Shown piece after piece: positions 50,834 through 61,465 of a DNA stretch of 64,000 nucleotides. Under the pieces are notes generated by a model. That model was given only the letters and a program-made list of their open reading frames with translations. It was not told the origin of the DNA and did no database searches. Source of the DNA: Rhodothermales bacterium (GTDB taxonomy: Bacteria; Bacteroidota; Rhodothermia; Rhodothermales; UBA10348); NCBI GenBank assembly GCA_024711125.1, contig JANJTM010000054.1, forward strand, positions 22,501 through 86,500, read 5' to 3'. The position numbers and the translations under genes were made by a program. Position 1 is the first letter of the stretch; every line of letters begins with the position of its first letter.

Positions 50834-51486
50834 CGCCGCTCGCCCCCCTCATCGAGGAGGCCGTGGAACTGGCCGCGGAATGGCACGACCGCACGTACCG
50901 GAAGAGCCGATGGCGCGCCTCCGCGTTTCGCCTGGCCGACGGGTCCGAGCCCGGCATCCCCGTCCTTTCCCACGTGGTGAACGTCGCGATCGTCGTACAG
51001 CGGGCGGGATGGGACGACGCCACCGTCGCGGCCGCGGTGCTCCACGACCTGGTCGAGGACGCCAACGCGCTCGGCCAGGGATTCGACCCGGTGGAACTCC
51101 TCGCCCGCATGGGACCGGAGGTCGCCGGGCGTGTGCACGAGGTCAGCGAACGCAAGTTCGACGACCGGGGCCGCTGGCGCCCCTGGCAGGATCGGAAGGA
51201 TGATTACGTGAAGGCACTCGCCTCGGCCTCGCCCCAGGCCGTCGCCATCAGCCTGGCCGACAAGCTGCACAACGTGTGGACGATGAACCGGGCGATCGAG
51301 CGCGGCGTCGACGTGTTTTCTGACGCGCCCGGCCGCCGCCGGCTCGTCGCCGGTCCGGAACGGCAGGCCTGGTTCATCCGGGCGGTGTTGGAGGCCTCGT
51401 CGGCGGCCGTCGATCCCCGCCTCGAGCCCCTGCGCGCCGCGTTGCGCGACGAACTTCGCCGCTTCGAGGAACTGACCGGCCTCTGA
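50830..51486 (+). CDS. HD hydrolase, SpoT/Mesh1-like
   Basis: The 218-residue protein is a stand-alone HD domain. Metal residues appear as His48 (VLSHVV), His72-Asp73 (LHDLVED), with Glu76-Asp77, and the later Asp144 in LADKLHN. The order, spacing and the R-K-x-x-Y stretch (DRKDDYVKAL) match the hydrolase domain of RelA/SpoT and small alarmone hydrolases that degrade (p)ppGpp. The synthetase, TGS and ACT domains are absent. There is a GTG start overlapping bshC (GTGA). Its role may be alarmone turnover, but general HD phosphohydrolases look similar; no biochemical claim is made beyond the family motif. Confidence 0.72.
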   Translation: MTPLAPLIEEAVELAAEWHDRTYRKSRWRASAFRLADGSEPGIPVLSHVVNVAIVVQRAGWDDATVAAAVLHDLVEDANALGQGFDPVELLARMGPEVAGRVHEVSERKFDDRGRWRPWQDRKDDYVKALASASPQAVAISLADKLHNVWTMNRAIERGVDVFSDAPGRRRLVAGPERQAWFIRAVLEASSAAVDPRLEPLRAALRDELRRFEELTGL

Positions 51487-51518
51487 CCGCCTCCGGGACC
51501 CCCGAAGCCGCCCCTCGG

Positions 51519-51524
51519 TACAAT
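51519..51524 (+). promoter_or_regulatory. Candidate -10 element for leuS
   Basis: TACAAT, one base from the -10 consensus, lies 29 bases before the leuS start, in the 67-base gap after the HD gene. There is no good -35 match at 17-base spacing. This is weak evidence for separate leuS transcription. Confidence 0.3.
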
Positions 51525-51553
51525 CGGGCTTCCCTACACCGCAGCGTCCGACG

Positions 51554-54256
<2,703 letters not shown>

Positions 54257-54257
54257 C

Positions 54258-55016
54258 ATGAGCACCGACTCCGACCGCCTGGACGTCCTGGTCTTCGCCG
54301 CACATCCGGACGATGCCGAGTTGAACGTGGGCGGAACGATCGCGACGCTCGTCGCCCAGGGCTACCGCGTCGGCGTCGCTGACTGCACCCGCGGCGAACT
54401 GGGCTCGCGGGGCACGGTCGAAGGGCGTGCGGCGGAGGCTGCCGAAGCGGCCCGGGTGCTCGGCCTGTACGCCCGGTACAACCTCGGGCTGCCCGACGGA
54501 GCGATACCCGACACCCCGGAAGCGAGGCTCGCGGTGATCCGCATCGTGCGGCGCACCCGCCCCGACATCGCCCTCGTCCCTCCCGTCGCCTGCCGCCATC
54601 CCGACCACGAAGCGGCGTCGCGGCTCGTGACGGCCGCGTTGTACCAGTCGGGCCTGGTCCGCATCGAGGCCGGGGATGGATTGGCCCCCTGGCGCCCGCA
54701 CCACGTCCTGCACTACATGCAGACGCTCGACTTCGAACCGACCCTCGTCGTCGACGTGACGGCGGCATGGGAGGTCCGCATGCAGGCGCTGCGGGCTTAC
54801 CGCAGCCAGTTCCACGATCCCACGTACTCGGCGGCCGACGGCGAACCCGAGACCTACATCTCGAATCCGGCGTTTCTCGAGTCGGTCGAGGCAAGGGCCC
54901 GTTCGTACGGTCACCGCATCGGCGTGCGGTACGGCGAGCCCTTCCTGTATCGCCATGGACCTTTCGGGGTCACCGACCTGGTGGGCACCTTCTCCACGCG
55001 GCGCGAGCACCGCTGA
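54258..55016 (+). CDS. bshB1: Bacillithiol deacetylase BshB1 (PIG-L family)
   Basis: The 252-residue zinc-dependent deacetylase removes acetyl from GlcNAc-malate in bacillithiol synthesis. The first metal motif is AAHPDDAEL (His16, Asp18, Asp19), with the third ligand in CRHPDHEAA (about 114-120). GELGSRGT and SNPAFLESVEARARSYG fit the BshB1 subgroup better than other LmbE proteins. The start lies one base after the leuS stop. bshC is upstream at 49145. The hairpin at 55035-55070 marks the end of the transcript. bshA must be elsewhere. Confidence 0.88.
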   Translation: MSTDSDRLDVLVFAAHPDDAELNVGGTIATLVAQGYRVGVADCTRGELGSRGTVEGRAAEAAEAARVLGLYARYNLGLPDGAIPDTPEARLAVIRIVRRTRPDIALVPPVACRHPDHEAASRLVTAALYQSGLVRIEAGDGLAPWRPHHVLHYMQTLDFEPTLVVDVTAAWEVRMQALRAYRSQFHDPTYSAADGEPETYISNPAFLESVEARARSYGHRIGVRYGEPFLYRHGPFGVTDLVGTFSTRREHR

Positions 55017-55034
55017 GACGTGCAGGCCTGAAAT

Positions 55035-55070
55035 GAGTCGTCCCGCGACCGGATGACCGCGGGACGACTC
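55035..55070. terminator. Bidirectional hairpin between bshB1 and the polysaccharide locus
   Basis: A 13-base-pair perfect stem (GAGTCGTCCCGCG with its complement) around a 10-base loop lies 18 bases after the bshB1 stop and 68 bases after the end of the convergent minus-strand gene. The tails are TCTCCCC on the plus strand and ATTTC on the minus strand, with no long T-run. It probably terminates both directions but less firmly than those with T-tracts. Confidence 0.55.
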
Positions 55071-55137
55071 TCCCCGACGCACACATCCCCTGTGATAGGG
55101 AACGTGAGGTTTTCCGTTGCGCCAGTCGGCGCGGATT

Positions 55138-57021
55138 TCACCAGGCGAAACGCACCCGGCGTGACCCCGGCGGCAGGCTGCGGATGACCACGTGATGCGA
55201 CCCGGCGGTATCGGTGGTCTCGACGTCCACGCTGAGACCGTCCAGGTCTTCGGCCTCCAGACCGTCCTTGCCGTGCACGAGCAGGGTGATGCCTTCGACG
55301 GGCTCGTCGAGGTCATTCACGAGCTCGATGGTCACTCCCGAGCGATCCTGTTCGGTCACCTGCACCGAGACGTGCGACCGGCGTGACCACCACTGGGCGA
55401 TGTCGGCGAGGGTGGCAATCCAGGTACCCGAGTTTCGGGCCGTGAGCAGCGTCTCTTCGAGCCGGCGGAAGGGCCCCGATCCCGAGCGGTGCATTTCGGG
55501 GTAGAACGGGATGACGAAGAGCCCGCCCGCCCGGTCGATTTCCGAGAACCGCGTCGGAAAGTCGACCACGCCCGGGTCGAGCGGCATGGCCATGACGGGC
55601 GCCGCCATGGGATCCTCGGCGGCGGGTGCCGCGGGTAGGGTTCGCTGGGTAAGGAACGGCAGGTCCGACGGTTGGGTCGATGCACGCATCGCGCGGTAGT
55701 CCACGTCGTCCCACCAGCGCACCACGCCGGGTGAGAGGCTCGATGCCGAGGGCAGCAGGAGGTAGGCGAGGCCTTCCTCCAGGATCGCACGCACGGTATT
55801 GCCGTCGTAGAACCCTCCGGGCGGATACACGCCGAGCCCGCCGGAAGCGCCTATCTCGTTGCGAGCGGCGGCGAGACGCTGCCCCTGCACGTCGCTCGGC
55901 ATTCCGGAAATGACGTCATCCGAAGGGCCTGCGAGTGCAATTTCGCCCTCGGCGTGCAACTCGGCCACGAAATTCGGAAACGCCACGGCTTCCCTGCTCG
56001 TCAGGAAATACGTCGCGGGCGTGGACGTCCGGGACAGCAGCCCACGGAAATCGGTCCATCCGCCCAGGTATCCCAGCGGTTCGAAGCCGACCGAGGGCAA
56101 CGCGGCGACCGCAAGGGCCGACCTGCGCCCTTCCGGCCAGGCCGCGATCGAGATGCCGGGGGTGCGACTTACCCACGCCATGGCATTCACCATAAGGCGC
56201 TGGTAGTTCACCTGGTGGTCACGCTCTCGCGAAACGTCCTGGGGTTGGAACCGGGTCCAGAAGACCCGTCCCTTTCCGCGTTCGTTCGCAAGGATCAGCG
56301 TGGCTCCGGCGAGCTTGTCGTCATCGCGACCCGAATACGACCGTATCGTGCCCAGCGAGCGGCCGGAGACCGGGCGCGCGCCCGTCAGGGGCCGTTGGAC
56401 CGAGATGTTGAGGCGAAAACCGGGCTCGATACCGGCCGACACCGCATGGCGTGCGTCGATTTCGTGCAGGAGTCCGAACGGCTGCTCCGGCAGCCGGGTA
56501 ACCGGCTCGGCGCCCAGCAGGTCCACGAACAGCCCGTCGGTTACCGCGCGGCCGCGCTCGTCGAGCGCCCCGAGCCGGCCCGAAACGATCAGTCCGCCGC
56601 CCTTTTCGGTAAACCGAAGCAGGGTTCGGCGCTGGCGGTCGCCCAGCGCGTCCGCTCCCGGAACGATGAGCAGCCGGGTGTGCTTCGAAACGCCCCGTCC
56701 GAGTTCGGCCGCGTCCACCGTCTCGAAAGGTACCTGGAGGCCCAGGAGGAATACCTCCCAGTTGTAGACCGCGTCCCGGCCCAGGGTGGCGGCCGCGGCA
56801 TCCTGCGTCTGCCATGTGGCCGGGCGGACGAGCGTGATCGCCGGCTTTTCGCCGTCGCGGAACCCCTCGAACGCGTGGGCCACCATGCTGCCGGGCTGGA
56901 GGAGGTGCATGCCCGGTTCGAGCGGCTGCGCCCCTGCCGCCGCGGCCGACGCCAGGCACAGCGCCGCCACGAAGGCGGTGTGTCGCACGGAAAGCTGCAG
57001 GCGGTGCGTCATGGTGTTCAT
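55138..57021 (-). CDS. Exported GATase-like/degenerate polysaccharide-deacetylase protein (second copy)
   Basis: The 627-residue exported protein has a signal peptide (AALCLASAAAAGAQ). A GATase1-like beta/alpha region follows (about 80-170, RLLIVPGADALGDRQRRTLL and GGGLIVSGRLG), then a NodB-like fold (about 300-425) and a C-terminal beta domain. In the NodB part the expected T-F-D-D is AALPS (306-310), the H-x3-H motif is GEIALAG, yet PPGGFYD (400-406) is kept. It therefore looks like an inactive deacetylase fold. It lies 4 bases after a homologous protein (57026-59320), the last gene of a polysaccharide operon. It may bind, guide or modify polymer without metal catalysis; unproven. Confidence 0.72.
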   Translation of the reverse strand: MNTMTHRLQLSVRHTAFVAALCLASAAAAGAQPLEPGMHLLQPGSMVAHAFEGFRDGEKPAITLVRPATWQTQDAAAATLGRDAVYNWEVFLLGLQVPFETVDAAELGRGVSKHTRLLIVPGADALGDRQRRTLLRFTEKGGGLIVSGRLGALDERGRAVTDGLFVDLLGAEPVTRLPEQPFGLLHEIDARHAVSAGIEPGFRLNISVQRPLTGARPVSGRSLGTIRSYSGRDDDKLAGATLILANERGKGRVFWTRFQPQDVSRERDHQVNYQRLMVNAMAWVSRTPGISIAAWPEGRRSALAVAALPSVGFEPLGYLGGWTDFRGLLSRTSTPATYFLTSREAVAFPNFVAELHAEGEIALAGPSDDVISGMPSDVQGQRLAAARNEIGASGGLGVYPPGGFYDGNTVRAILEEGLAYLLLPSASSLSPGVVRWWDDVDYRAMRASTQPSDLPFLTQRTLPAAPAAEDPMAAPVMAMPLDPGVVDFPTRFSEIDRAGGLFVIPFYPEMHRSGSGPFRRLEETLLTARNSGTWIATLADIAQWWSRRSHVSVQVTEQDRSGVTIELVNDLDEPVEGITLLVHGKDGLEAEDLDGLSVDVETTDTAGSHHVVIRSLPPGSRRVRFAW

Positions 57022-57025
57022 CGGA

Positions 57026-59320
57026 TCAATTCGACGACCGGAAGGGGGTCCGGTCGGGACCGAGCAGGTCGATGTGGAAGATGCGGTACTGCTGCGGCTT
57101 CAACTCGCGGATCGGCAGCACCAGCACGGTTCCGTTCTCCTTCAGTTCGTAGGCCGGGATGTCGTTGTCGTCGGGTACCGGCTTGAAGATGTTGATCAGT
57201 TCGGGGCGGATGTTTACCGCGGTGACCTCCCGCCCGAGCGCGATCGACACGGTGGCGCCGTGCGCCACGTCTCCGTTGTCGTTCGATACCCGAACGAAGA
57301 TGCGCGACGGCCCACGCTGCTCCACGTCGGTGTTCAGGGCCTGGTGAAGCCTCCACCAGTGGGCGATGGAGTCGCCCGATGCGGTCCAGAACCCCTGCGA
57401 ACGTACCTGGCGCGCAACGGTGCGGATGGCCTCGAGCGAGCCCGCGTGCTCCAGCTCCGAGGACGAGTAGACGAGGTGGAAGAGCGACCCGTCATACCGC
57501 GCACGATCGATCCCTTCGGAGAGCGTGGGCGATACGAGCCCGCCGAGGTCGGTTCCGTTCACCGAACCGCGCGTGGTAACCCCGATGCGGACCAGCGTTT
57601 CGAACGGGAAGCCCATGATCTTCGGCGCGGTCCGGCGGCCGATCGAGTCGGGTATGAAGTACGTGTATCCGGAGGCCTGCACGAGTCCGCCCATCGTGTG
57701 GTCGCTGTACATGCCCCGCTTGGAGGAGCGGTACCCGCGCACGGGACCCTCCACCAGGCGCTCCAGCGCCTCCCGCTGCCGTTTCAGGCGCGCGGCCTGG
57801 CTGCTGACGATGCCGTCGCTGCGGTATTGCAGGGTATCGTAGACTCCCACGTCCCCATTGTCGTGCAGCCGGCGCATCAGCGCGCCGTACGGAGCGGCAT
57901 CTTCGGGGCGCACCATGTACGTGCCGGGGACCCGTTCCTGGTTGAGGACGTCGACCACCTTGGAGAACTGCTGCACGTCCCGGTCGCCGAACCCGGTGAC
58001 CATCGCCGCCGCGTCGTACGGGTGCGGCCAGTCATGCACCCAGATGACCGGCTTTCTGCGCAGATAGTTCATCACGTTGGCGAAGTACTGCGCGAGTACC
58101 ACCCAGTCCTCCCGGTCCTGCGGGCCGAGACCCATGGCATTCCGCTGGAAGCCCATGTATACGAAGCGGCCCTTCCCGTACGTGCCGTACACGACACCGC
58201 TCGTATTGTCGAAGTTGTCGACGCCCACGGCCTCGTCCGTCGCGAAATCGAACCAGTAGCCCGCCGAATGGGCGCGGTCCGGCTCGACGACCCGGACCTT
58301 CACGCCGGGATTGTAGACCTGGATCTTGACGCGGTATCCGCCGACGATACCCGCGGTCAGCGGCGTATTCGAGCGGAAGGTGAACCGGCGGATGCCCGCG
58401 CTCGTGCGCGGGTAGGGGACCTGCGCCGTGGGGTCGCCGCCGATCCACGTGTAGTAGGTGACGATCACGGCGTCCTGCTCCCGCTCGCTTCCGTCGAGGT
58501 CACGCAGCATCGCGCGGATGGGCTGCGCCTGGGCGAAGTCGCGCGCCGGGGGCTGGGCCCCGAGCGAATCGAACCATTCGTACGTCTCCAGCGGCGCAAA
58601 GCCCGAGGCGCGGGCCTCGTCGATTCGCTGTCTGCGCGTGACCTCGTATTCGTTGCTCGACCCCAGGAACGCGGGGTCCCGCTCGAGCGAAGCGAGATAC
58701 GACGGTTGATAGAGACCCGCGGGCGTCACGCCCGGAAAGGTGTCGGTGTATACCCGGTAATTACCCACCCCGCGCTCCACGAACCCCTGGAACTCCACGC
58801 CGAAGAGGTCCTCGACGAAGCTCCAACCGCGCCAGGAACCGTCTTCGCGGTATACGCCCGGAGTCCAGGTCGCAAAGACGCTTCCGCCCTGCTCCATGAA
58901 CTCCTTGATGCGCTGGATCTGCAGGTCGCTCATCGCCCGTACCGAGGGCAGCACGAGCACGTCGAAGTCGTTGATGGCCCCGCTCTCGACATCCAGGTCC
59001 GTGATGTCGCGGAACGGGATGCGGCGGTCCTTCTCGATGAGGAATTCCCTCCACGAGAGGAGCGTCTGGTCGATCCACGACGTACTCGTATCCGAGACGT
59101 TCAACGCCCGGTGGGCACGCCGCGTGTAGTCGCTGTTGAGCAGGGCAACCGTCGGCCGACCTGCGTCGACGCGGGTCCTCGGGTCTGCGTCACGGATGGA
59201 GAACGCGCCCAGCGCCGACTCGATCAGCAGGATATAGACGAGGATGGCCGCGGCCAGGGCCGTCACGCCGAGCGTGACGAACCAGAGCGTGTTGACCCGT
59301 TCGAGTCGAGGCAGTGCCAT
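57026..59320 (-). CDS. Membrane-anchored GATase-like/degenerate polysaccharide-deacetylase protein (first copy)
   Basis: The 764-residue protein has one N-terminal transmembrane helix (about 12-33). A GATase1-like region follows (about 55-160, FDVLVLPSVRAMSDLQIQRI then EQGGSVFATWTPG), an insert of beta structure, and a NodB-like domain (about 430-700). At the first NodB motif it has GFGDRD (443-448) in place of T-F-D-D-G. At the second it has GDVGVYDTLQ in place of H-x3-H, and GYRSSKRGMYSD where R-x-P-P-G is normal. The metal ligands thus appear lost. It probably projects into the periplasm from the inner membrane. Sequence and layout resemble the 55138-57021 protein, indicating ancient duplication. 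Role is inferred from operon context. Confidence 0.72.
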   Translation of the reverse strand: MALPRLERVNTLWFVTLGVTALAAAILVYILLIESALGAFSIRDADPRTRVDAGRPTVALLNSDYTRRAHRALNVSDTSTSWIDQTLLSWREFLIEKDRRIPFRDITDLDVESGAINDFDVLVLPSVRAMSDLQIQRIKEFMEQGGSVFATWTPGVYREDGSWRGWSFVEDLFGVEFQGFVERGVGNYRVYTDTFPGVTPAGLYQPSYLASLERDPAFLGSSNEYEVTRRQRIDEARASGFAPLETYEWFDSLGAQPPARDFAQAQPIRAMLRDLDGSEREQDAVIVTYYTWIGGDPTAQVPYPRTSAGIRRFTFRSNTPLTAGIVGGYRVKIQVYNPGVKVRVVEPDRAHSAGYWFDFATDEAVGVDNFDNTSGVVYGTYGKGRFVYMGFQRNAMGLGPQDREDWVVLAQYFANVMNYLRRKPVIWVHDWPHPYDAAAMVTGFGDRDVQQFSKVVDVLNQERVPGTYMVRPEDAAPYGALMRRLHDNGDVGVYDTLQYRSDGIVSSQAARLKRQREALERLVEGPVRGYRSSKRGMYSDHTMGGLVQASGYTYFIPDSIGRRTAPKIMGFPFETLVRIGVTTRGSVNGTDLGGLVSPTLSEGIDRARYDGSLFHLVYSSSELEHAGSLEAIRTVARQVRSQGFWTASGDSIAHWWRLHQALNTDVEQRGPSRIFVRVSNDNGDVAHGATVSIALGREVTAVNIRPELINIFKPVPDDNDIPAYELKENGTVLVLPIRELKPQQYRIFHIDLLGPDRTPFRSSN

Positions 59321-59368
59321 GGCCGGAGTGCGTCTGGGATGAACGGCAGGGGGCGGCTGCGGCCGGGC

Positions 59369-59779
59369 TCAGAGCCAGGCGTAGCCTTCGTCCTGCGCCT
59401 GCTGCTGCTGCGCGGGCTGCCGGGACGGCTCGCGGCTCGCCTGGGGCTCTTCCTGGGGATTCACCGGGACGAAACCCTCGTCGGTGTATTCCCAGAAGAG
59501 CGAGCTCTGCGGCCGCTGCGAGGGTGCCGCCGGCGCCTGGAGCGACGGCTGCTGCCGGCTGGGGGCGTACATCGACGCTTCGGCCGGGGCCTGCAGCGAC
59601 ATCGCCGTCTGCGGCGCGACGAGCACGTGCGGCTCGGGCTGTGCGTACATGGCCGGACGACTCGACTCGCGGGCGCGGCGCTCGCGGATCTTGTACAGGA
59701 TATACGCTGCCACCGCCAGGATGAAGGTGGCAATCGTACCGACCAGGATGATCGTGGAGAGGATCGGGACTAGTTCCAT
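59369..59779 (-). CDS. Small membrane protein with Gln/Pro-rich tail
   Basis: The 136-residue protein has one N-terminal transmembrane helix (about 6-30, STIILVGTIATFILAVAAYI). A basic stop-transfer KIRERRAR and a long Pro/Gln/Ala-rich cytoplasmic tail follow, with a central conserved-looking SLFWEYTDEGFVPV. No enzyme motif is seen. It lies between the glycosyltransferase (153-base gap upstream) and the first pseudo-deacetylase gene (48 bases downstream). Its position recalls PgaD, a small membrane partner of the PgaC synthase, but it has one helix and no sequence resemblance that I can see. Coding status is likely given frame-consistent codon use; the role is unknown. Confidence 0.6.
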   Translation of the reverse strand: MELVPILSTIILVGTIATFILAVAAYILYKIRERRARESSRPAMYAQPEPHVLVAPQTAMSLQAPAEASMYAPSRQQPSLQAPAAPSQRPQSSLFWEYTDEGFVPVNPQEEPQASREPSRQPAQQQQAQDEGYAWL

Positions 59780-59932
59780 GACGATTGCGTGCGGGGACGC
59801 TTCGGAGGTTTCGGTTCGCGGTCAGGTATCACAAGGTCCGTGCCCAATGGCCCGTGAGGGCTTTTTCCCCCGGAAACCGGGGTCAGGACGTCTCAATCGG
59901 GCTATCGCAGGTTCATTCTGAGACGGCGGCGC
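59780..59932 (-). other. Operon-internal intergenic region with three hairpins
   Basis: This gap lies between the glycosyltransferase stop and the small membrane-protein start on the minus strand. It holds CGTCTCA/TGAGACG (59889-59895 with 59919-59925), a CCCCGG-AAA-CCGGGG stem (59868-59882) and a GGCCC/GGGC stem followed by TTTTT on the plus strand (59849-59866). It could be an mRNA-processing or attenuation site between the synthase and downstream genes. No known riboswitch pattern was recognised, including both c-di-GMP classes. Confidence 0.45.
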
Positions 59933-61429
59933 TCATCGGGCGCCCGAGCCGATGCGCTCGAGCTTGCCCCACGTCATGCCGAATCCGAGGAATTCCTCCA
60001 CCGTGGCGAGCGTCTTGCAGACGTCCACGATGAGGATGAAGAAGAGCCGGTAGAAGAGCGAGTAGAAGACCAGGCGGGCCTCCTCCTTCTCCACGGCGAC
60101 GCAGTAGAGCGCCGCGATCAGGTCCAGGATGGTCAGGCTGAGCCACCAGTACACCAGGTAGTAGCTCATGTTGAAGACCAGCGCGATGAAGATGAAGTAC
60201 GCGTTCGCGAAGATGTTCATCACCGGCCAGATCAGCGACTCGAACGCCATCGACCACATCACGATGGTCCCGCCGAAGTTGATCGTGGGATTCAGGAAGA
60301 GATCCCGGTGCTTGCGCACGGCCTGGATGATGCCGCGCGTCCAGCGGTACCGCTGTTTCAGCAGCGACACGATCTTGTCCGGCGCCTCGGTATAGGACTT
60401 GGCATCGGGTTCGTACTCGACGCGCCATCCGGCGCGGATGATCTTCAGCGTGATGTCGGCATCCTCGGCGAACGTATCCGAGCTGTACCAGCCCGCGTCG
60501 AGGATCGCCTGCTTTCGGAAGAGGCCCAACGGACCCGGGATGATGTTGACCAGCTTGACGATCGACTGGGCCGATCGGGCCATGTTGAGGCCCTCGACGT
60601 ACTCCAGCGCCTGCAGCGTCGTCCATACGTTGCCGCGGTTCAGCACCTTCACGTTGCCCGCGATGGCGCCCAGCCGGGGGTCGACGAAGTGCCGGATCGT
60701 CTTGCGCAGCGTATCGGGCGATAGCTGCGAGTCTCCGTCCACGTTGAGCACGAAATCGTACCGCGAAACCTGGATGCCGGCGTTCAGCGCGGTGGCCTTT
60801 CCGCCGTTGGGCTTCTCGACCAACCGTACCTCGACGCGGCCGCCGTGGTAGAATCCGACCAGTGTGCGGGCCACCTCGCGGGTGTCGTCGGTCGATCCGT
60901 CATCGACGATCACGATCTCGTATTTCGGGTAGTCCATCTCGACCAGCGAGCTGATCGTGCCCTGGAGCAGTTTGCCCTCGTTGTAGGCCGGGACGATGAT
61001 CGAGATCGGCGGCATGAACGTGCCGTCGTGCCCTTCGTCCACCGTGTGTTTGGCCGTGTTCAGGTACGCCATGTTCATCAGCGACAGGTACCGGAACAAC
61101 AGGATCACGAGGAAGAGCACGAGCGCGACGATCGACGAGTACACGATGAGGCCGCTCCACGAGAGCGTGCTCGTCCATCCGGTCAGGCGGAACAGGTAGC
61201 CCCCGGGGTCCTCCAGGAAGACATAGACGATGGCGAACAGCAGCACCGAGAGCGTGCCGTAGACGATCATCCGGCGCAGGTAGACCCGGTCGTCCTCGCG
61301 GGGACCGACCATCTCCTTCTCGGGACGGTGCAGGGGCTGAAATGCGACACGGCGCACGGGCACCGAGGGCCGCATCCGGTCCGGAGCATCGGCCTCGGGG
61401 CCGACCAGTTCCTGTTTCGTCGTTTCCAT
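59933..61429 (-). CDS. Membrane processive glycosyltransferase, family 2
   Basis: The 498-residue inner-membrane synthase has two N-terminal helices (about 55-72 and 95-113), a cytosolic GT2 domain and three or four C-terminal helices. The processive-synthase motifs are present: VDDGST (175-180), the D-x-D NVDGDS (229-234), EDAD (322-325) and Q-x-x-R-W (QRYRW, 359-363). These resemble PgaC/IcaA N-acetylglucosamine, hyaluronan and cellulose synthases. There is no PilZ domain, so c-di-GMP control is not evident in the protein. Its upstream neighbour (36 bases) is an outer-membrane TPR exporter. The product sugar cannot be read from sequence. Confidence 0.9.
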   Translation of the reverse strand: METTKQELVGPEADAPDRMRPSVPVRRVAFQPLHRPEKEMVGPREDDRVYLRRMIVYGTLSVLLFAIVYVFLEDPGGYLFRLTGWTSTLSWSGLIVYSSIVALVLFLVILLFRYLSLMNMAYLNTAKHTVDEGHDGTFMPPISIIVPAYNEGKLLQGTISSLVEMDYPKYEIVIVDDGSTDDTREVARTLVGFYHGGRVEVRLVEKPNGGKATALNAGIQVSRYDFVLNVDGDSQLSPDTLRKTIRHFVDPRLGAIAGNVKVLNRGNVWTTLQALEYVEGLNMARSAQSIVKLVNIIPGPLGLFRKQAILDAGWYSSDTFAEDADITLKIIRAGWRVEYEPDAKSYTEAPDKIVSLLKQRYRWTRGIIQAVRKHRDLFLNPTINFGGTIVMWSMAFESLIWPVMNIFANAYFIFIALVFNMSYYLVYWWLSLTILDLIAALYCVAVEKEEARLVFYSLFYRLFFILIVDVCKTLATVEEFLGFGMTWGKLERIGSGAR

Positions 61430-61465
61430 GGTGCTGGGGAATCGGTTCCCGCGGTATCGGCCGCC

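Noticed and set aside
56786-59773. Plus-strand open frame across the pseudo-deacetylase genes
   Set aside because: The frame is antisense to well-formed minus-strand proteins with signal peptide or membrane helix and shows no domain of its own.
59780-59932. c-di-GMP riboswitch in the polysaccharide operon gap
   Set aside because: The GEMM core motifs were looked for and not found; only simple hairpins are visible.
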